Assembly (NCBI GenBank): GCA_029556615.1
Contig: JAKQDD010000162.1
Coordinates: 1 to 64,000 of the forward strand
DNA length: 64,000 nt
Origin: Verrucomicrobiota bacterium
GTDB taxonomy: Bacteria > Verrucomicrobiota > Verrucomicrobiia > Limisphaerales > J093
Direction: 5' to 3'
Part shown: in pieces, positions 33,179-42,549 of the stretch
Position numbering within the stretch: the stretch's first letter is position 1
Layout of the letters: each line of letters opens with the position of its first letter
Position numbers and translations under genes: made by a program
Notes under the pieces: generated by a model
Seen by the model: only the letters and a program-made list of their open reading frames with translations
Database searches by the model: none
What the model was told of the DNA's origin: nothing

Positions 33179-35524
33179 ATGTCCGTGGAATCGGTCGGGC
33201 AAGTCAACAGGGGCACACCCCTGCCGGGGAGTCGCCGGAGCCGCGTGCTGCGCCGCGCAGGCGCGCTGGTTCTGGCGGCGCTCTGCCTTGTGGTGATCGG
33301 CGTCTGGTGCTTGCGGTGGGTGCCGCTTCCGCCCGGCCTCGGAAGGCGGCCTGCGGGTTCGTGGGAATTTGTCGATCGCCACGGGCATTCCCTGCGTGCG
33401 GTACCCGAAGGCCCGGGGTACAGCCGGTGGGTTTCGCTGGAGTCGATCCCATCGAGTTACGTGGCGGCCACCCTGGCGGCGGAAGACAAGCGGTTCTGGC
33501 GTCACCCCGGCGTGGATGGGCTGGCCACGGCGCGGGCGTTGATGCATCGGTTGCGCTACGGCCGGATCGTGTCCGGCGGTTCGACGATCACCCAGCAGCT
33601 GATCAAGATGGCGGCGCCGCGTCCCCGGACGTGGCGAACCAAGCTCATCGAGGCCCTGCAGGCTCTCCGTCTCGAGCAGGTCTGGACCAAGCCACGGATT
33701 CTCGAGGAGTACCTCAACCGATTGGACTACGGGAATCAGTGTTTCGGGTGTGCGGAAGCGGCGGTGTTTTACTTCAGCAAACCGCTCGCGGATGTGAGCG
33801 CAGCCGAAGCCGCACTCCTGGCCGGTCTCCCGCAAGCGCCAAGCCGGCTCAACCCGGTGCGCCATCCCGAACGGGCCCGGAAACGCCAGCAGTGGATCCT
33901 GGACCGGATGCGCCAGACCGGAGTGTTGGATGTCGACGCCTGGAAGCGGGCGCGGGCGGAGGCGCTGCGCTACGCGGCGCCCCGCCGGCGGTTCGAAGCG
34001 CCGCATCTGATCGATCGCCTCATGCTCTCCTCGATGGCGCCGGGGGCGGATGAGGGCGGCGACGCCGGGGGCGGCGGGGTTGTGAGAACCACGGTTGACC
34101 TCGAGGTGCAGCGTCTCGCGGAACGCGCCCTGCGGCGGCACTTGGATCCGCTGCGTGAACGATCGGTCCGCAATGGGGCGATTGTGGTGATCGAGAACGC
34201 CACGGGCGACGTGCTGGCGCTCGTGGGGTCGCCGGACTTCTTTGCCGTGCCGGCGGGCCAGGTGAACGGGGCGTGGGCGAGGCGGTCGCCGGGGTCGGCG
34301 CTGAAACCGTTCACGGTGCTTCTGGCGCTCGAGCGCGGGGTGACGCCGGCCACGGTGGTGGCGGACTTGCCCGTGGATTTCCCGACGGCAACAGGCGTCT
34401 TCCGGCCGGTGAACTACGATCGCAGGCACCACGGGCCGGTTCGGGTTCGGGTGGCGCTGGCGAATTCACTGAACATCCCCGCCGTGAAGCTCCTGGATCA
34501 AGCGGGCGGGCCGGCGCTGCTGCGTGATCGCTTGAGAGCCTGGGGGCTGACGACGCTCATGCAGGCTCCCGAGCACTACGGGCTCGGCCTCACCCTGGGC
34601 AACGCCGAGGTCCGGCTGCTCGAATTGACGTCCGCTTACGCCGCGCTCGCGCGTCTCGGGGAGTATCGTCCCTACCGCCTCCTCCGGGGTGTGGATGCGG
34701 TTGCCCCTGAAGATCCTCCCGGCGCGGGCTTCGATCCGCGACCCGCCTGGCTGGTGGCCGACATCCTGAGCGACAACGGGGCGCGCGTCCTGGCGTTCGG
34801 GGCGGAATCGGACTTGCGGTTCGAGTTCCCGGTGGCGTGCAAGACCGGCACGAGCTCGGGCTTTCGGGATAACTGGGCGTTTGGATACACCCCCGAGTAC
34901 ACCGTGGGCGTGTGGGTCGGCAACGCCGAGGGTTCGCCGATGGACCGCGTGAGCGGGGTGACGGGAGCGGCGCCGGTGCTCCAGGAGATCTTCCGGTTCC
35001 TGCATCGGCGTTGGGGCACCTCCTGGTATCCAACACCCCCCGGCATCGTCCAGCATGCCGTCCATCCCCTGACGGGCCATCGGCTCGACCCCTCGGATCC
35101 CCGGGGGGTGCGCGAGAAGTTCCTGGCAGACTGTCTCCCGCCCGTCGAGAGTCCGGCGGACTACGACGCTCAAGGCCGGGTTCGACTGCCGGCCCTTTAT
35201 CGCGCCTGGCTCGAGTCTGCGGAGAATGGTCTTGGGACTGCCGCCGCGGCGGATCCGGACCTGGCGGGAGCCCTGATCCGCATTCGCGTTCCGATGGCCG
35301 GGTCGGTCTTCTATCTCGACGCGGATCTGCCCGCGGACCGCCAATGGCTGGGGCTCGACGCCGAAGGACCGTCCGGTTTGACTTGGGAGAGCCCCACGCT
35401 GGCGGTCCGCACCGATGCGGACCGCCCCCGCGTCCGCCTCGAGGAGGGCCGCCACCAGCTCCGGGTCCGGGCCGCCGATGGATCGGCGGACGCGGAAACC
35501 TGGATTCTCGTCAAGCGCCGGTGA
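33179..35524 (+). CDS. pbpC: Bifunctional penicillin-binding protein 1C
   Basis: This class A PBP polymerises and cross-links peptidoglycan. The 781-residue protein has a membrane anchor (about 27-45). The glycosyltransferase domain shows AEDKRFWRHPGVD (101-113) and GGSTITQQL (133-141). The transpeptidase domain has catalytic S373 in SALK (373-376), S430-x-N432 and KTG at 555-557. The C-terminal 100 residues match the extra domain of PBP1C (DADLPADRQWLGLDAEG, EEGRHQLRVRAADG). The usual alpha-2-macroglobulin partner gene (yfhM) is absent. The ATG at 33179 is preferred; a GTG at 33146 would add 11 residues. A B2 repeat precedes it. Confidence 0.93.
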   Translation: MSVESVGQVNRGTPLPGSRRSRVLRRAGALVLAALCLVVIGVWCLRWVPLPPGLGRRPAGSWEFVDRHGHSLRAVPEGPGYSRWVSLESIPSSYVAATLAAEDKRFWRHPGVDGLATARALMHRLRYGRIVSGGSTITQQLIKMAAPRPRTWRTKLIEALQALRLEQVWTKPRILEEYLNRLDYGNQCFGCAEAAVFYFSKPLADVSAAEAALLAGLPQAPSRLNPVRHPERARKRQQWILDRMRQTGVLDVDAWKRARAEALRYAAPRRRFEAPHLIDRLMLSSMAPGADEGGDAGGGGVVRTTVDLEVQRLAERALRRHLDPLRERSVRNGAIVVIENATGDVLALVGSPDFFAVPAGQVNGAWARRSPGSALKPFTVLLALERGVTPATVVADLPVDFPTATGVFRPVNYDRRHHGPVRVRVALANSLNIPAVKLLDQAGGPALLRDRLRAWGLTTLMQAPEHYGLGLTLGNAEVRLLELTSAYAALARLGEYRPYRLLRGVDAVAPEDPPGAGFDPRPAWLVADILSDNGARVLAFGAESDLRFEFPVACKTGTSSGFRDNWAFGYTPEYTVGVWVGNAEGSPMDRVSGVTGAAPVLQEIFRFLHRRWGTSWYPTPPGIVQHAVHPLTGHRLDPSDPRGVREKFLADCLPPVESPADYDAQGRVRLPALYRAWLESAENGLGTAAAADPDLAGALIRIRVPMAGSVFYLDADLPADRQWLGLDAEGPSGLTWESPTLAVRTDADRPRVRLEEGRHQLRVRAADGSADAETWILVKRR

Positions 35525-35833
35525 ACCGGGAGGTGCGCCCCGGGGTGCATGACCGAGTCCTTCTGCAGACGCGGAATCCCGTTCATCCCGTCTTCCCTCC
35601 CCCACCGGACAAGCAACCGACCATTGCACCCCCGGGTCAGGGTGCACGACAGAATCCTGAGTTCAGGCTGCCAAGGAGTGACAACAAGGTGACAGGCTAT
35701 TAGTCCCTACAGGCCCCTCCTCTCCTCCGCCTTCGCCAAGGCTACAGCGGACAGGCCTGCCCTCTCCCCCGAGCGCAGTCGAGGACTCCAGGGGCCAGTT
35801 TCGGCTTTTTCTCCTGTTGTCCGGCCGGGTAAC
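35525..35833. other. Intergenic gap with repeat fragments
   Basis: The first half (35525-35640) shows nothing recognisable. From 35665 there are fragments of other repeats: AACAAGGTGACAGGCTATTA (relative of the 85-bp arm), CCGCCTTCGCCAAGGCTACA (E block) and GCAGTCGAGGACTCCA (A end) at about 35784. No gene is supported. Confidence 0.55.
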
Positions 35834-36700
35834 GTGCGTCGCGTGACGGTTCTGGAGGTCATCCAGCGCAGCACGGAGTTTCTGGCCCGGAAGGGCGTGG
35901 ACTCGCCCCGGCTGCAGACGGAACTGCTGCTGGCGCACGTGCTGGGCCTGCCCCGGCTGCGCCTGTATCTCGAATTCCAGCGCCAGCTGGGGGAATCCGA
36001 AGTCGAGTCGCTTCGCCAACTCGTGCGCCGGCGCGGGTGCCGGGAGCCGCTCCAGCACCTGATGGGAACCGTGTCATTTTGCGGCCATGACCTGGCAGTC
36101 AACCGCGATGTGCTGATCCCGCGGCCTGAGACGGAGCAGTTGGCCGAACGGGCCTGGAGTTGGCTCAACGGTCGCGGGCTTGAGGCCGCCCGGGTGCTGG
36201 ATCTGGGCACGGGAAGCGGTTGCCTCGCGGTGACTCTCGCCCTGCGATGTTCCGGGGCGCGAGTCGTTGCCGTGGACCTGTCAGAGGCGGCTCTTGCCAT
36301 GGCGCGGGTCAATGCCGGCCGCCATCAGGTTGCCGACCGGATCGAGTTTCACTGCGGGGATTTGTATGCGGCTGTCCCGACGGGGATGCGCTTTGACGTG
36401 GTCGTGGCCAACCCACCGTACATTCCGAGCGGGGACCTGGCGACGCTTGCGCCGGAGGTGAGGGATTACGAGCCGCGCCAGGCGCTGGATGGGGGACCTG
36501 ACGGCCTCGCGGTGTTCGAGCGCATCGCCAGGGACGGCAGGGCGCATCTGGCCGAAGGCGGTCGGCTGTTTGCGGAGTTGGGGGACGGCCAGGGCCAGGC
36601 CCTGAGAACGATGTTCGTCGGGGCCGGCTGGGAGGTCGTCGAGATCGCCCGGGACGACACCGGCCGTGAGCGCTTTCTTATGGCGGACTCGAGGCGTTGA
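35834..36700 (+). CDS. prmC: Release factor glutamine methyltransferase
   Basis: This enzyme methylates the GGQ glutamine of peptide release factors with SAM. The 288-residue protein has a helical N-terminal domain, IPRPET (95-100), the SAM motif DLGTGSG (123-129) and the catalytic NPPY (193-196). The GTG at 35834 is taken; a second GTG at 35843 is possible. It opens a housekeeping stretch with ribosomal protein and GTPase genes. Confidence 0.95.
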   Translation: MRRVTVLEVIQRSTEFLARKGVDSPRLQTELLLAHVLGLPRLRLYLEFQRQLGESEVESLRQLVRRRGCREPLQHLMGTVSFCGHDLAVNRDVLIPRPETEQLAERAWSWLNGRGLEAARVLDLGTGSGCLAVTLALRCSGARVVAVDLSEAALAMARVNAGRHQVADRIEFHCGDLYAAVPTGMRFDVVVANPPYIPSGDLATLAPEVRDYEPRQALDGGPDGLAVFERIARDGRAHLAEGGRLFAELGDGQGQALRTMFVGAGWEVVEIARDDTGRERFLMADSRR

Positions 36701-36781
36701 CGCGCGTTCATCCGCCTACAATCCGGGGTTGACACCATGGGCGTGTTATGGTGAAGTTCGCGGTCTTTGCAGATGAGTGTT

Positions 36782-37093
36782 ATGTACGCAGTGGTTGAAA
36801 CTGGCGGAAAGCAATACCGCGTGTCGGCAGGCGACACGGTGGAAGTCGAGAGTCTGCCCGGAGAGGCCGGTCAGGCGGTCACGTTTGACCGGGTGTTGCT
36901 GGTGAACAACGAGGGTCAGGTGTCGGTGGGCACGCCGACGGTTGCCGGGGCGAGCGTGGTCGCGGATCTCGTTGAGCAGAAGCGCGGGCCCAAGCTGATT
37001 GCGTGGAAGATGAAGCGCCGCAAGGGGTACCATCGCAAGGTGGGCCATCGTCAGGAGCTGACCGTGGTGCGCATCAAGGAAATCAAGGTTTAG
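36782..37093 (+). CDS. rplU: 50S ribosomal protein L21
   Basis: The protein has 103 residues, the usual bacterial length. It begins MYAVVETGGKQYRV and ends in the KRRKGYHRKVGHRQ-type RNA-binding tail. In-frame ATG 36773 and TTG 36767 were rejected because they add residues the family lacks. Upstream, TACAAT (36717-36722) and a perfect TTGACA (36729-36734) are visible, but neither has a partner at normal spacing, so the promoter is unresolved. Confidence 0.97.
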   Translation: MYAVVETGGKQYRVSAGDTVEVESLPGEAGQAVTFDRVLLVNNEGQVSVGTPTVAGASVVADLVEQKRGPKLIAWKMKRRKGYHRKVGHRQELTVVRIKEIKV

Positions 37094-37102
37094 CACAGGC
37101 TT

Positions 37103-37372
37103 ATGGCACACAAGAAAGGCGGCGGCAGCGTCCGCAACGGTCGTGACAGCCAAGGCAAGCGTTTGGGCGTCAAGGAGTTCGGCGGTCAATTCGTAACCGC
37201 CGGCAGCATCCTTGTCCGCCAGCGCGGCACCAAGTTCCATGCCGGGGCGAATGTCGGCGTTGGCCGCGACTGGACGCTCTACGCGCTCATCGATGGCACC
37301 GTGACGTTCGATCGGGAACGACGCCGGGTGGCGGTTCTCCCGCAACCCGCCGCGGCGCCGTCCAGCAACTGA
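37103..37372 (+). CDS. rpmA: 50S ribosomal protein L27
   Basis: The protein has 89 residues with [20 protein letters not shown] at its start and [18 protein letters not shown] in the middle, both standard for L27. It lacks the cleaved N-terminal extension seen in Firmicutes. It is 9 bp from rplU, in the usual rplU-rpmA-obgE order. Confidence 0.97.
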   Translation: MAHKKGGGSVRNGRDSQGKRLGVKEFGGQFVTAGSILVRQRGTKFHAGANVGVGRDWTLYALIDGTVTFDRERRRVAVLPQPAAAPSSN

Positions 37373-37391
37373 TCCCGACGTTTTCGACGAG

Positions 37392-37417
37392 GGCGAGGTG
37401 CACAGCCTCGCCTTTTT
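37392..37417 (+). terminator. Intrinsic terminator between rpmA and obgE
   Basis: A 7-bp perfect stem GGCGAGG/CCTCGCC with a 7-nt loop is followed by TTTTT. It ends 12 bp before the obgE start, so it probably separates or attenuates obgE expression from the ribosomal genes. Confidence 0.8.
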
Positions 37418-37429
37418 GCTTTAGCCGCC

Positions 37430-38614
37430 ATGTTCGTCGATGAAGTGCGGATCTTCGCCCGGGCGGGCCATGGGGGACGCGGGTGCGTGGCGTTTCTGCG
37501 CGAGACCTTCCGTCCCAAGGGCGGTCCTTCGGGAGGGAATGGCGGTCGCGGCGGCAGCGTGATTCTCGAGGCGGACCACGACCTGAACAACCTCATCGCC
37601 CAGTACTACCAACCCCGCCTTCTCGCCCGCCGCGGTGAGAACGGGATGGGCAAGGGCATGGACGGCCATGCCGGCGCCGACTTGGTGGTCAAGGTGCCGT
37701 GCGGGACGATTGTCTGGCGCCTGCCTTCGGCGGAGGCGCCGGACGAACCGGGTGCGTCGGTTCCGGCAGACGGCTCGGTGGCGGCGGAGCATGATCGGCC
37801 GCCTCTGCCGACAGCCGCCAGCGGACGGCGGCCGCTTCCGGCCGCCCCCAGGGTCCGGGCTCTGGCCATCGATCTGGCTGCCGAGCCCGAGGAGCCTCCT
37901 CCGGGCCCCCCGGCTGAGCGGGGCGAGAAGGTGGTCGATCTGACGCAGCACGGGCAGCGATGGGTGCTGTGTCGCGGAGGCCGGGGAGGGTTGGGGAATC
38001 GCAACTTCGCGACGGCCCGGCGGCAAGCACCGCGCTTTGCGCAGCCGGGCGAGCCGGGGGAAGAAGGCGCGTTCCTGCTCGAGCTCCGTCTGATGGCGGA
38101 CGTCGGGCTGGTGGGCTACCCGAACGCGGGCAAGTCGACGCTGCTGACGGCGATATCGAAGGCCCGGCCCAAGATTGCGCCCTATCCGTTCACGACGCTG
38201 CATCCGCAGGTAGGGATCGTCGAGTACCCGGACTGGTTCCGGCTGACGGTCTGCGACGTGCCTGGCCTGATCGAAGGCGCGCACCGGAACGTCGGGCTGG
38301 GGCACGCGTTCCTGCGCCACATCCAGCGCTGCCAGGTGCTCGTGATGCTGCTCGACATGGCGGGGACGGATGGCCGGGAGCCCTGGGAGGACTACCGGCA
38401 ATTGTTGCGCGAGCTCGAACTCCACGACCCGGCCCTGATCGGGAAGCGGCGGCTCGTCGTTGCCAACAAGATGGACGAACCGGCGGCGGAGCGGCATCTC
38501 CGGGCGTTTCGTCGCCGCGAGCCGGGGGTTAGCCTGCTTCGGATGGCGGCGGCTTTCGGCCAGGGGATCGACCGCTTCCGGCAAGTGATCCGCGAGGCGG
38601 TGGCGGGCGAGTGA
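37430..38614 (+). CDS. obgE: GTPase Obg with a large insertion in the glycine-rich domain
   Basis: Obg is a ribosome-assembly and stress GTPase. The glycine-rich OBG domain (1 to about 215) shows GPSGGNGGRGGSV. The GTPase domain has G1 GYPNAGKST (229-237), G3 DVPGLIEG (276-283) and G4 NKMD (346-349). Between KVPCGTIVW (88-96) and VVDLTQHGQRWVLCRGGRGG (168-187) there are about 70 residues rich in Pro and Ala (roughly 97-165), where most Obg proteins have about 8-10. The frame is intact and flanking motifs are conserved, so this looks like a real insertion and not an error. The C-terminal Obg_C domain of some species is absent. Confidence 0.93.
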   Translation: MFVDEVRIFARAGHGGRGCVAFLRETFRPKGGPSGGNGGRGGSVILEADHDLNNLIAQYYQPRLLARRGENGMGKGMDGHAGADLVVKVPCGTIVWRLPSAEAPDEPGASVPADGSVAAEHDRPPLPTAASGRRPLPAAPRVRALAIDLAAEPEEPPPGPPAERGEKVVDLTQHGQRWVLCRGGRGGLGNRNFATARRQAPRFAQPGEPGEEGAFLLELRLMADVGLVGYPNAGKSTLLTAISKARPKIAPYPFTTLHPQVGIVEYPDWFRLTVCDVPGLIEGAHRNVGLGHAFLRHIQRCQVLVMLLDMAGTDGREPWEDYRQLLRELELHDPALIGKRRLVVANKMDEPAAERHLRAFRRREPGVSLLRMAAAFGQGIDRFRQVIREAVAGE

Positions 38615-38657
38615 TTTTTGAGTGTTCTTTCCCGGGCCGGCCGGGTAGAAGGCCGGC

Positions 38658-39761
38658 ATGCTCAAAGCCGGAATCGTCGGGCTTCCCAACGTTGGCAAGT
38701 CCACGCTCTTCAACGGGCTCATCCGATCCCACAAGGCTCCAGCGGAGAACTACCCGTTCTGCACGATCGAGCCCAACCTGGGAGTGGTGGCCGTTCCTGA
38801 TCCGCGGTTGGCAGCGGTTGCCCAAGTTGCTCACGTGAAGAGCCAGGTGCCGGCCACGATCGAGTTTGTCGACATCGCCGGGCTCGTGAAGGGGGCGTCC
38901 CGCGGCGAGGGTCTCGGCAACAAGTTCCTCAGCCATATCCGCGAAGTCGATGCGCTGATCCACGTCGTGCGCTGCTATGAGAACCCGGACGTGGTGCATG
39001 TCACTGGCGGGATCGATCCGGTCCGGGACATTGAAATCGTCAACACCGAGCTTGTGCTTGCGGATCTCGAAGCCTTGCGCCGGCGCCGGGAACGGATTGG
39101 CAAGGACCTGAAATCCGCCGAGAAACACGCGGTCGCCGAGAGCCACGTGCTCGACAAGCTCGAGGCTCACCTCAACGCGGGCAAGCCCGCCGCCACGCTG
39201 CAACTCGCCCGCGAGGAATGGGATTTGGCCCGTCCGTGTTTTCTCCTGACGACCCGTCCGACGCTTTACGCGGCCAACATCAAGGAGGAGGCGCTGGCGG
39301 CCCCCGACGGAGAGCCTCACGTCGCTGCGGTGCGCGAGTATGCCCGGACCCACCACGCGTGTGATACGGCGGTGGTATGTGCGCAGCTCGAGAGCGACCT
39401 CGCGGATCTCTCGCCTGAGGAAGCGGCTCAATACCTTGCCGAGCTGGGCGTGAGCGAATCGGGCGTGACCCTCCTGATCCGCAAAGCCTACGAGTTGCTC
39501 GGGCTGCGGACGTTCTTCACCTTCAATGACCAGGAGGTTCGCGCCTGGACGGTCCGGGCTGGCGATACCGCCGCCCGCGCCGCGGGCACCATCCACACCG
39601 ATTTCGAAAAGGGGTTCATCAAGGCGGAGCGCATCCACTGGGCCGATCTCGTCAAGTGCGGCTCGGTGGCCGCTGCCCGCGAGACCGGCCATTACTCCCA
39701 TGAGGGCCGCGACTACCCGGTTCGCGACGGCGACGTCCTGCTCTTCAAGTTCCACGGTTGA
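38658..39761 (+). CDS. ychF: Ribosome-associated ATPase YchF (OLA1 family)
   Basis: This 367-residue protein has G1 GLPNVGKST (8-16) and [17 protein letters not shown] with the switch. The ATP-preferring YchF core follows, then a C-terminal TGS domain (about 280-363) including [16 protein letters not shown] and [16 protein letters not shown]. It binds ribosomes and affects translation start and redox stress. It lies 43 bp after obgE. A TAGAAG box ends 6 nt before its ATG, but no -35 at normal spacing is seen. Confidence 0.95.
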   Translation: MLKAGIVGLPNVGKSTLFNGLIRSHKAPAENYPFCTIEPNLGVVAVPDPRLAAVAQVAHVKSQVPATIEFVDIAGLVKGASRGEGLGNKFLSHIREVDALIHVVRCYENPDVVHVTGGIDPVRDIEIVNTELVLADLEALRRRRERIGKDLKSAEKHAVAESHVLDKLEAHLNAGKPAATLQLAREEWDLARPCFLLTTRPTLYAANIKEEALAAPDGEPHVAAVREYARTHHACDTAVVCAQLESDLADLSPEEAAQYLAELGVSESGVTLLIRKAYELLGLRTFFTFNDQEVRAWTVRAGDTAARAAGTIHTDFEKGFIKAERIHWADLVKCGSVAAARETGHYSHEGRDYPVRDGDVLLFKFHG

Positions 39762-39820
39762 GACGGGCTGCGTTTCCGGGATTGTCAGCGGCGGGGGAAT
39801 CCCCTTTAGTGGGCGGCGTC

Positions 39821-40333
39821 ATGTCGACAGTGGGCGATCAATTGCGACAAGCCCGGGAGGCGAGCGGTCTGACGATCCGCCAGGTGGCGGACATCACCAA
39901 GATGCGCGGCGACCACGTCCAGGCGCTCGAGGAGGGGAACTACGACGCCTTTGTCGCCCCGGTGTACATCCGGGGATTCGCCCGGACGTATGCCCGGCTT
40001 CTGCATCTGGACGAGGCGGCGTTCATGGCGGCGCTGGACGAGGAACTGAACCGCACCGAGAAGTTCCGGGAGCACCCGAGCCTCACGGGTGCGAACCGCA
40101 CCGCGCTCGACGCCGTCATGCTCCGGCTCTCGCGCATACCCTGGCGCATTGCGGCGCCGGCTGCGGTGATTCTGCTGGCGGTGGTGTGCGGGGTCTGGAT
40201 TGCCCACACGGTTCGGGAGCGTCGCGCCCAGGACCCGCTCACCGGGCTGGAACCGGCACGGTACCAACCGGCTGCGCCCGCGACCGGAGGGGAGACGTTG
40301 CCCCTGCCGAGTCCGGCGGGCCAACGCCGCTGA
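39821..40333 (+). CDS. RodZ-like helix-turn-helix membrane protein
   Basis: This 170-residue protein has an N-terminal XRE-type helix-turn-helix (about 5-65; QLRQAREASGLTIRQVADIT, then FVAPVYIRGFARTYARLL) and one membrane helix (about 109-128). A short proline-rich tail follows. The HTH-TM layout with YIRGFARTYARLL is characteristic of RodZ, which links MreB to the cell wall. The usual large periplasmic domain is almost missing. The ATG at 39821 fits the family start; the upstream frame adds only non-homologous residues. Confidence 0.85.
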   Translation: MSTVGDQLRQAREASGLTIRQVADITKMRGDHVQALEEGNYDAFVAPVYIRGFARTYARLLHLDEAAFMAALDEELNRTEKFREHPSLTGANRTALDAVMLRLSRIPWRIAAPAAVILLAVVCGVWIAHTVRERRAQDPLTGLEPARYQPAAPATGGETLPLPSPAGQRR

Positions 40334-40360
40334 TCCGACCCGGGTCCGGTCTCGAGATCC

Positions 40361-41911
40361 ATGGCATCGAAAAGCCGATCCGACCGAGCGCGAGCACGGC
40401 TGCGGTCCCGGTCCCGGCCGCTGCGCGTGGGCCTTGTCTCCCTGGGCTGCGCCAAGAACCTCGTCGATGCCGAGATCATGGTCGGCTCCCTGCTCGGAGA
40501 GGGCTTCGAGATCACCAACCGTCCCGAGGAGGCCGACGCCGTCATCGTCAACACCTGCGCTTTCATCCGTCCCGCTCAACAGGAGAGTGTCGATGCCATC
40601 CTCGAGTCCGACGCGCTTCGCCGGGCCCATCGGCGCGGCCAGGCGCTGGTCGTCGCCGGGTGTCTGCCCCAGCGGCATGCCGGGGATCTGATCCGCCTGC
40701 TGCCGGAAGTGGACGCCTTCATCGGGATCGACCAGGTCTCCCGCATCGGGGCGATCGTGCGCGAGGCTGTCGCCCGGCGCGCCGCGGCGTCGCCGGCGAT
40801 CGTGGATCTGCATGCCCGTCCCACGTACCTTCCGGACTGCAAGACGCCTCGATTTCGACTGACCCCGCGCCACCATGCCTATCTGAAGATCGCCGAGGGC
40901 TGCAATCATCCCTGCAGCTTCTGCGTCATTCCCCGGGTGCGCGGCCCGTACCGCAGCCGCGCGCCGGGTGATCTCCTCGAAGAAGCCCGGCGGTTGATCG
41001 GGGAAGGCGTCCGCGAAATCAACCTCATCTCCCAGGACTCGACCTATTACGGACGAGACTTGCGCGCCGGCGCCCGCCGCCGGGCCGTCGGTCGAGACCG
41101 GCTCGGGGCGTCGGTCGGGCACGTTCCGGGCGAGGCGCACTCCCTGCCCTCCTTGCTGCGCGCGCTCGACGCGCTGCCGGGCGATTTCTGGATCCGGCTT
41201 CTCTACACGCATCCCGCTCACTGGACCAACGACCTGATCCGGGCGATAGCCGAGTGCCGGAACATGGCGCGCTATGTTGATCTCCCGCTGCAACACATCC
41301 ACGACGACATGCTCTGCCGGATGCGGCGGGAGACATCGAGGGCGCAGATCCTCGATCTGCTGGCCCGGATTCGCGCCGGCCTGCCCGGCATCACCCTGAG
41401 GACGACTTTCATCGTCGGTTTCCCCGGCGAGACCGGGGAGCACTTCGAGGCGCTGCTCGATTTCATTCGTGACACCCGATTCGAGCGCCTCGGTGTTTTT
41501 GCCTACTCCCAGGAGGAGGGGACTGTTGCCGGCCGCATGGCGGGCCAACTGACGGACCTCGAGAAGCAGCGCCGCGCGAAGCGGGCCATGGCCGTTCAGC
41601 AGCCCATCGCGCGGGCGGTCGCCGCGGCGAACATTGGACGCACGCTTCGGGTTCTGGTGGATGGCGTCGCGGGGGCCGGGCAGCTTCGGCGCGCCGGCGT
41701 GCTGCCGCGGTTGCAGGGTGCCCTGGGGAGCGATGCGGACGGTTGCCGACGACCGGCCGGCAGAGTCTGCACCGTGGCCCGCAGCGAGGCCGACGCCCCC
41801 GACATTGACCCCCGTGTCTACATCCGCGGCCGCCTGCCTGCAGGCGCCTTCGCCCGCGTCAGGATTGTCGGGCACACCGACTACGACCTGATCGCCGTTC
41901 CCGACCCATGA
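40361..41911 (+). CDS. rimO: Ribosomal protein S12 methylthiotransferase
   Basis: This radical SAM enzyme adds a methylthio group to an Asp of ribosomal protein S12. The 516-residue protein has the N-terminal cluster cysteines C30, C66 and C101, and the radical SAM C181-x3-C185-x2-C188 (CNHPCSFCVIPRVRGPYRSR), which separates RimO from MiaB. A C-terminal TRAM domain is present. Two low-complexity, Arg-rich inserts are unusual: about 235-260 after STYYGRDL, and a longer TRAM loop near 450-480. They make it longer than the typical 430-450 residues. The stop overlaps the next gene (ATGA at 41908-41911). Confidence 0.94.
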   Translation: MASKSRSDRARARLRSRSRPLRVGLVSLGCAKNLVDAEIMVGSLLGEGFEITNRPEEADAVIVNTCAFIRPAQQESVDAILESDALRRAHRRGQALVVAGCLPQRHAGDLIRLLPEVDAFIGIDQVSRIGAIVREAVARRAAASPAIVDLHARPTYLPDCKTPRFRLTPRHHAYLKIAEGCNHPCSFCVIPRVRGPYRSRAPGDLLEEARRLIGEGVREINLISQDSTYYGRDLRAGARRRAVGRDRLGASVGHVPGEAHSLPSLLRALDALPGDFWIRLLYTHPAHWTNDLIRAIAECRNMARYVDLPLQHIHDDMLCRMRRETSRAQILDLLARIRAGLPGITLRTTFIVGFPGETGEHFEALLDFIRDTRFERLGVFAYSQEEGTVAGRMAGQLTDLEKQRRAKRAMAVQQPIARAVAAANIGRTLRVLVDGVAGAGQLRRAGVLPRLQGALGSDADGCRRPAGRVCTVARSEADAPDIDPRVYIRGRLPAGAFARVRIVGHTDYDLIAVPDP

Positions 41912-42432
41912 CCTCGAGAGACCGGCTGACGTTGTTTCTGGCCCAGGGACTGGGATCGGGGCTGCTGCCGAAGGCGCCCGGCACCTTCGGGTCGGTTGTC
42001 GGTTGCCTGTGGACCCTGGCGCTGCTGGCCACCGGCCGTCCGGCCGTCTATGCGGCGGGCGTGCTGGCCGGGGTCGCGCTTTCGGTCTGGTGCTGCGGCC
42101 GGGCAGAGACTCTCCTGGGCGAGAAAGACCCGGGGTCGGTCGTCCTGGACGAAATCGTTGCGGTGCCGCTGGCGTTTGCCGGCTGGGCGGGTGTTGTCTG
42201 GTTTGATGCCGCAGGCCATTGGCCGGCGGCGGGCGAGTGGCTTACGGGTTCCCGGGGATTGCTTTGGCTTGCGGGGTTTGCGGCGTTTCGGTTGATGGAC
42301 ATCTGGAAGCCGTGGCCGATCCGCCAGAGCCAGGCCTTGCCGGGCGGATGGGGCATTACCGTGGACGACCTGCTGGCCGCCCTCGCCGCGAATCTCATCT
42401 GGATCCCCGGTCATGTCGCCGGTTGGCTGTGA
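41908..42432 (+). CDS. pgpA: Phosphatidylglycerophosphatase A
   Basis: This membrane phosphatase makes phosphatidylglycerol from its phosphate. The 174-residue protein has about four helices and the family motifs GSGLLPKAPGTFGS, KDPGSVVLDEIV and MDIWKPWPIRQSQALPGGWG followed by ITVDDLLA, which carries the metal-binding acidic residues. It starts within the rimO stop codon, so both are coupled. Confidence 0.95.
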   Translation: MTSRDRLTLFLAQGLGSGLLPKAPGTFGSVVGCLWTLALLATGRPAVYAAGVLAGVALSVWCCGRAETLLGEKDPGSVVLDEIVAVPLAFAGWAGVVWFDAAGHWPAAGEWLTGSRGLLWLAGFAAFRLMDIWKPWPIRQSQALPGGWGITVDDLLAALAANLIWIPGHVAGWL

Positions 42433-42474
42433 AGTCCGCAGCGTGGCGGGGCAGGCGACCCGCGCTCGCCGCTC

Positions 42475-42549
42475 CCGTCCGTAGCCGCGGCCGTCAGTGC
42501 CGCGCTCGAATCCCCTTGCACCGCGTCCTGCAACCCGGCATCCCGCTCA
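42475..42549 (-). repeat. Family B repeat, copy B4
   Basis: On the minus strand it starts GTGAGCGGGATGCCGGGTTG, continues CAGGACGCGGTGCAAGGGG and ends GGCCGCGGCTACGG. The TGA stop of the ABC transporter gene (42547-42549) is its first triplet. Confidence 0.8.

Noticed and set aside
36729-36734. A perfect TTGACA box upstream of rplU
   Set aside because: No -10 box at 16-18 bp follows it; TACAAT lies upstream of it, not downstream. It was left as an unresolved promoter.
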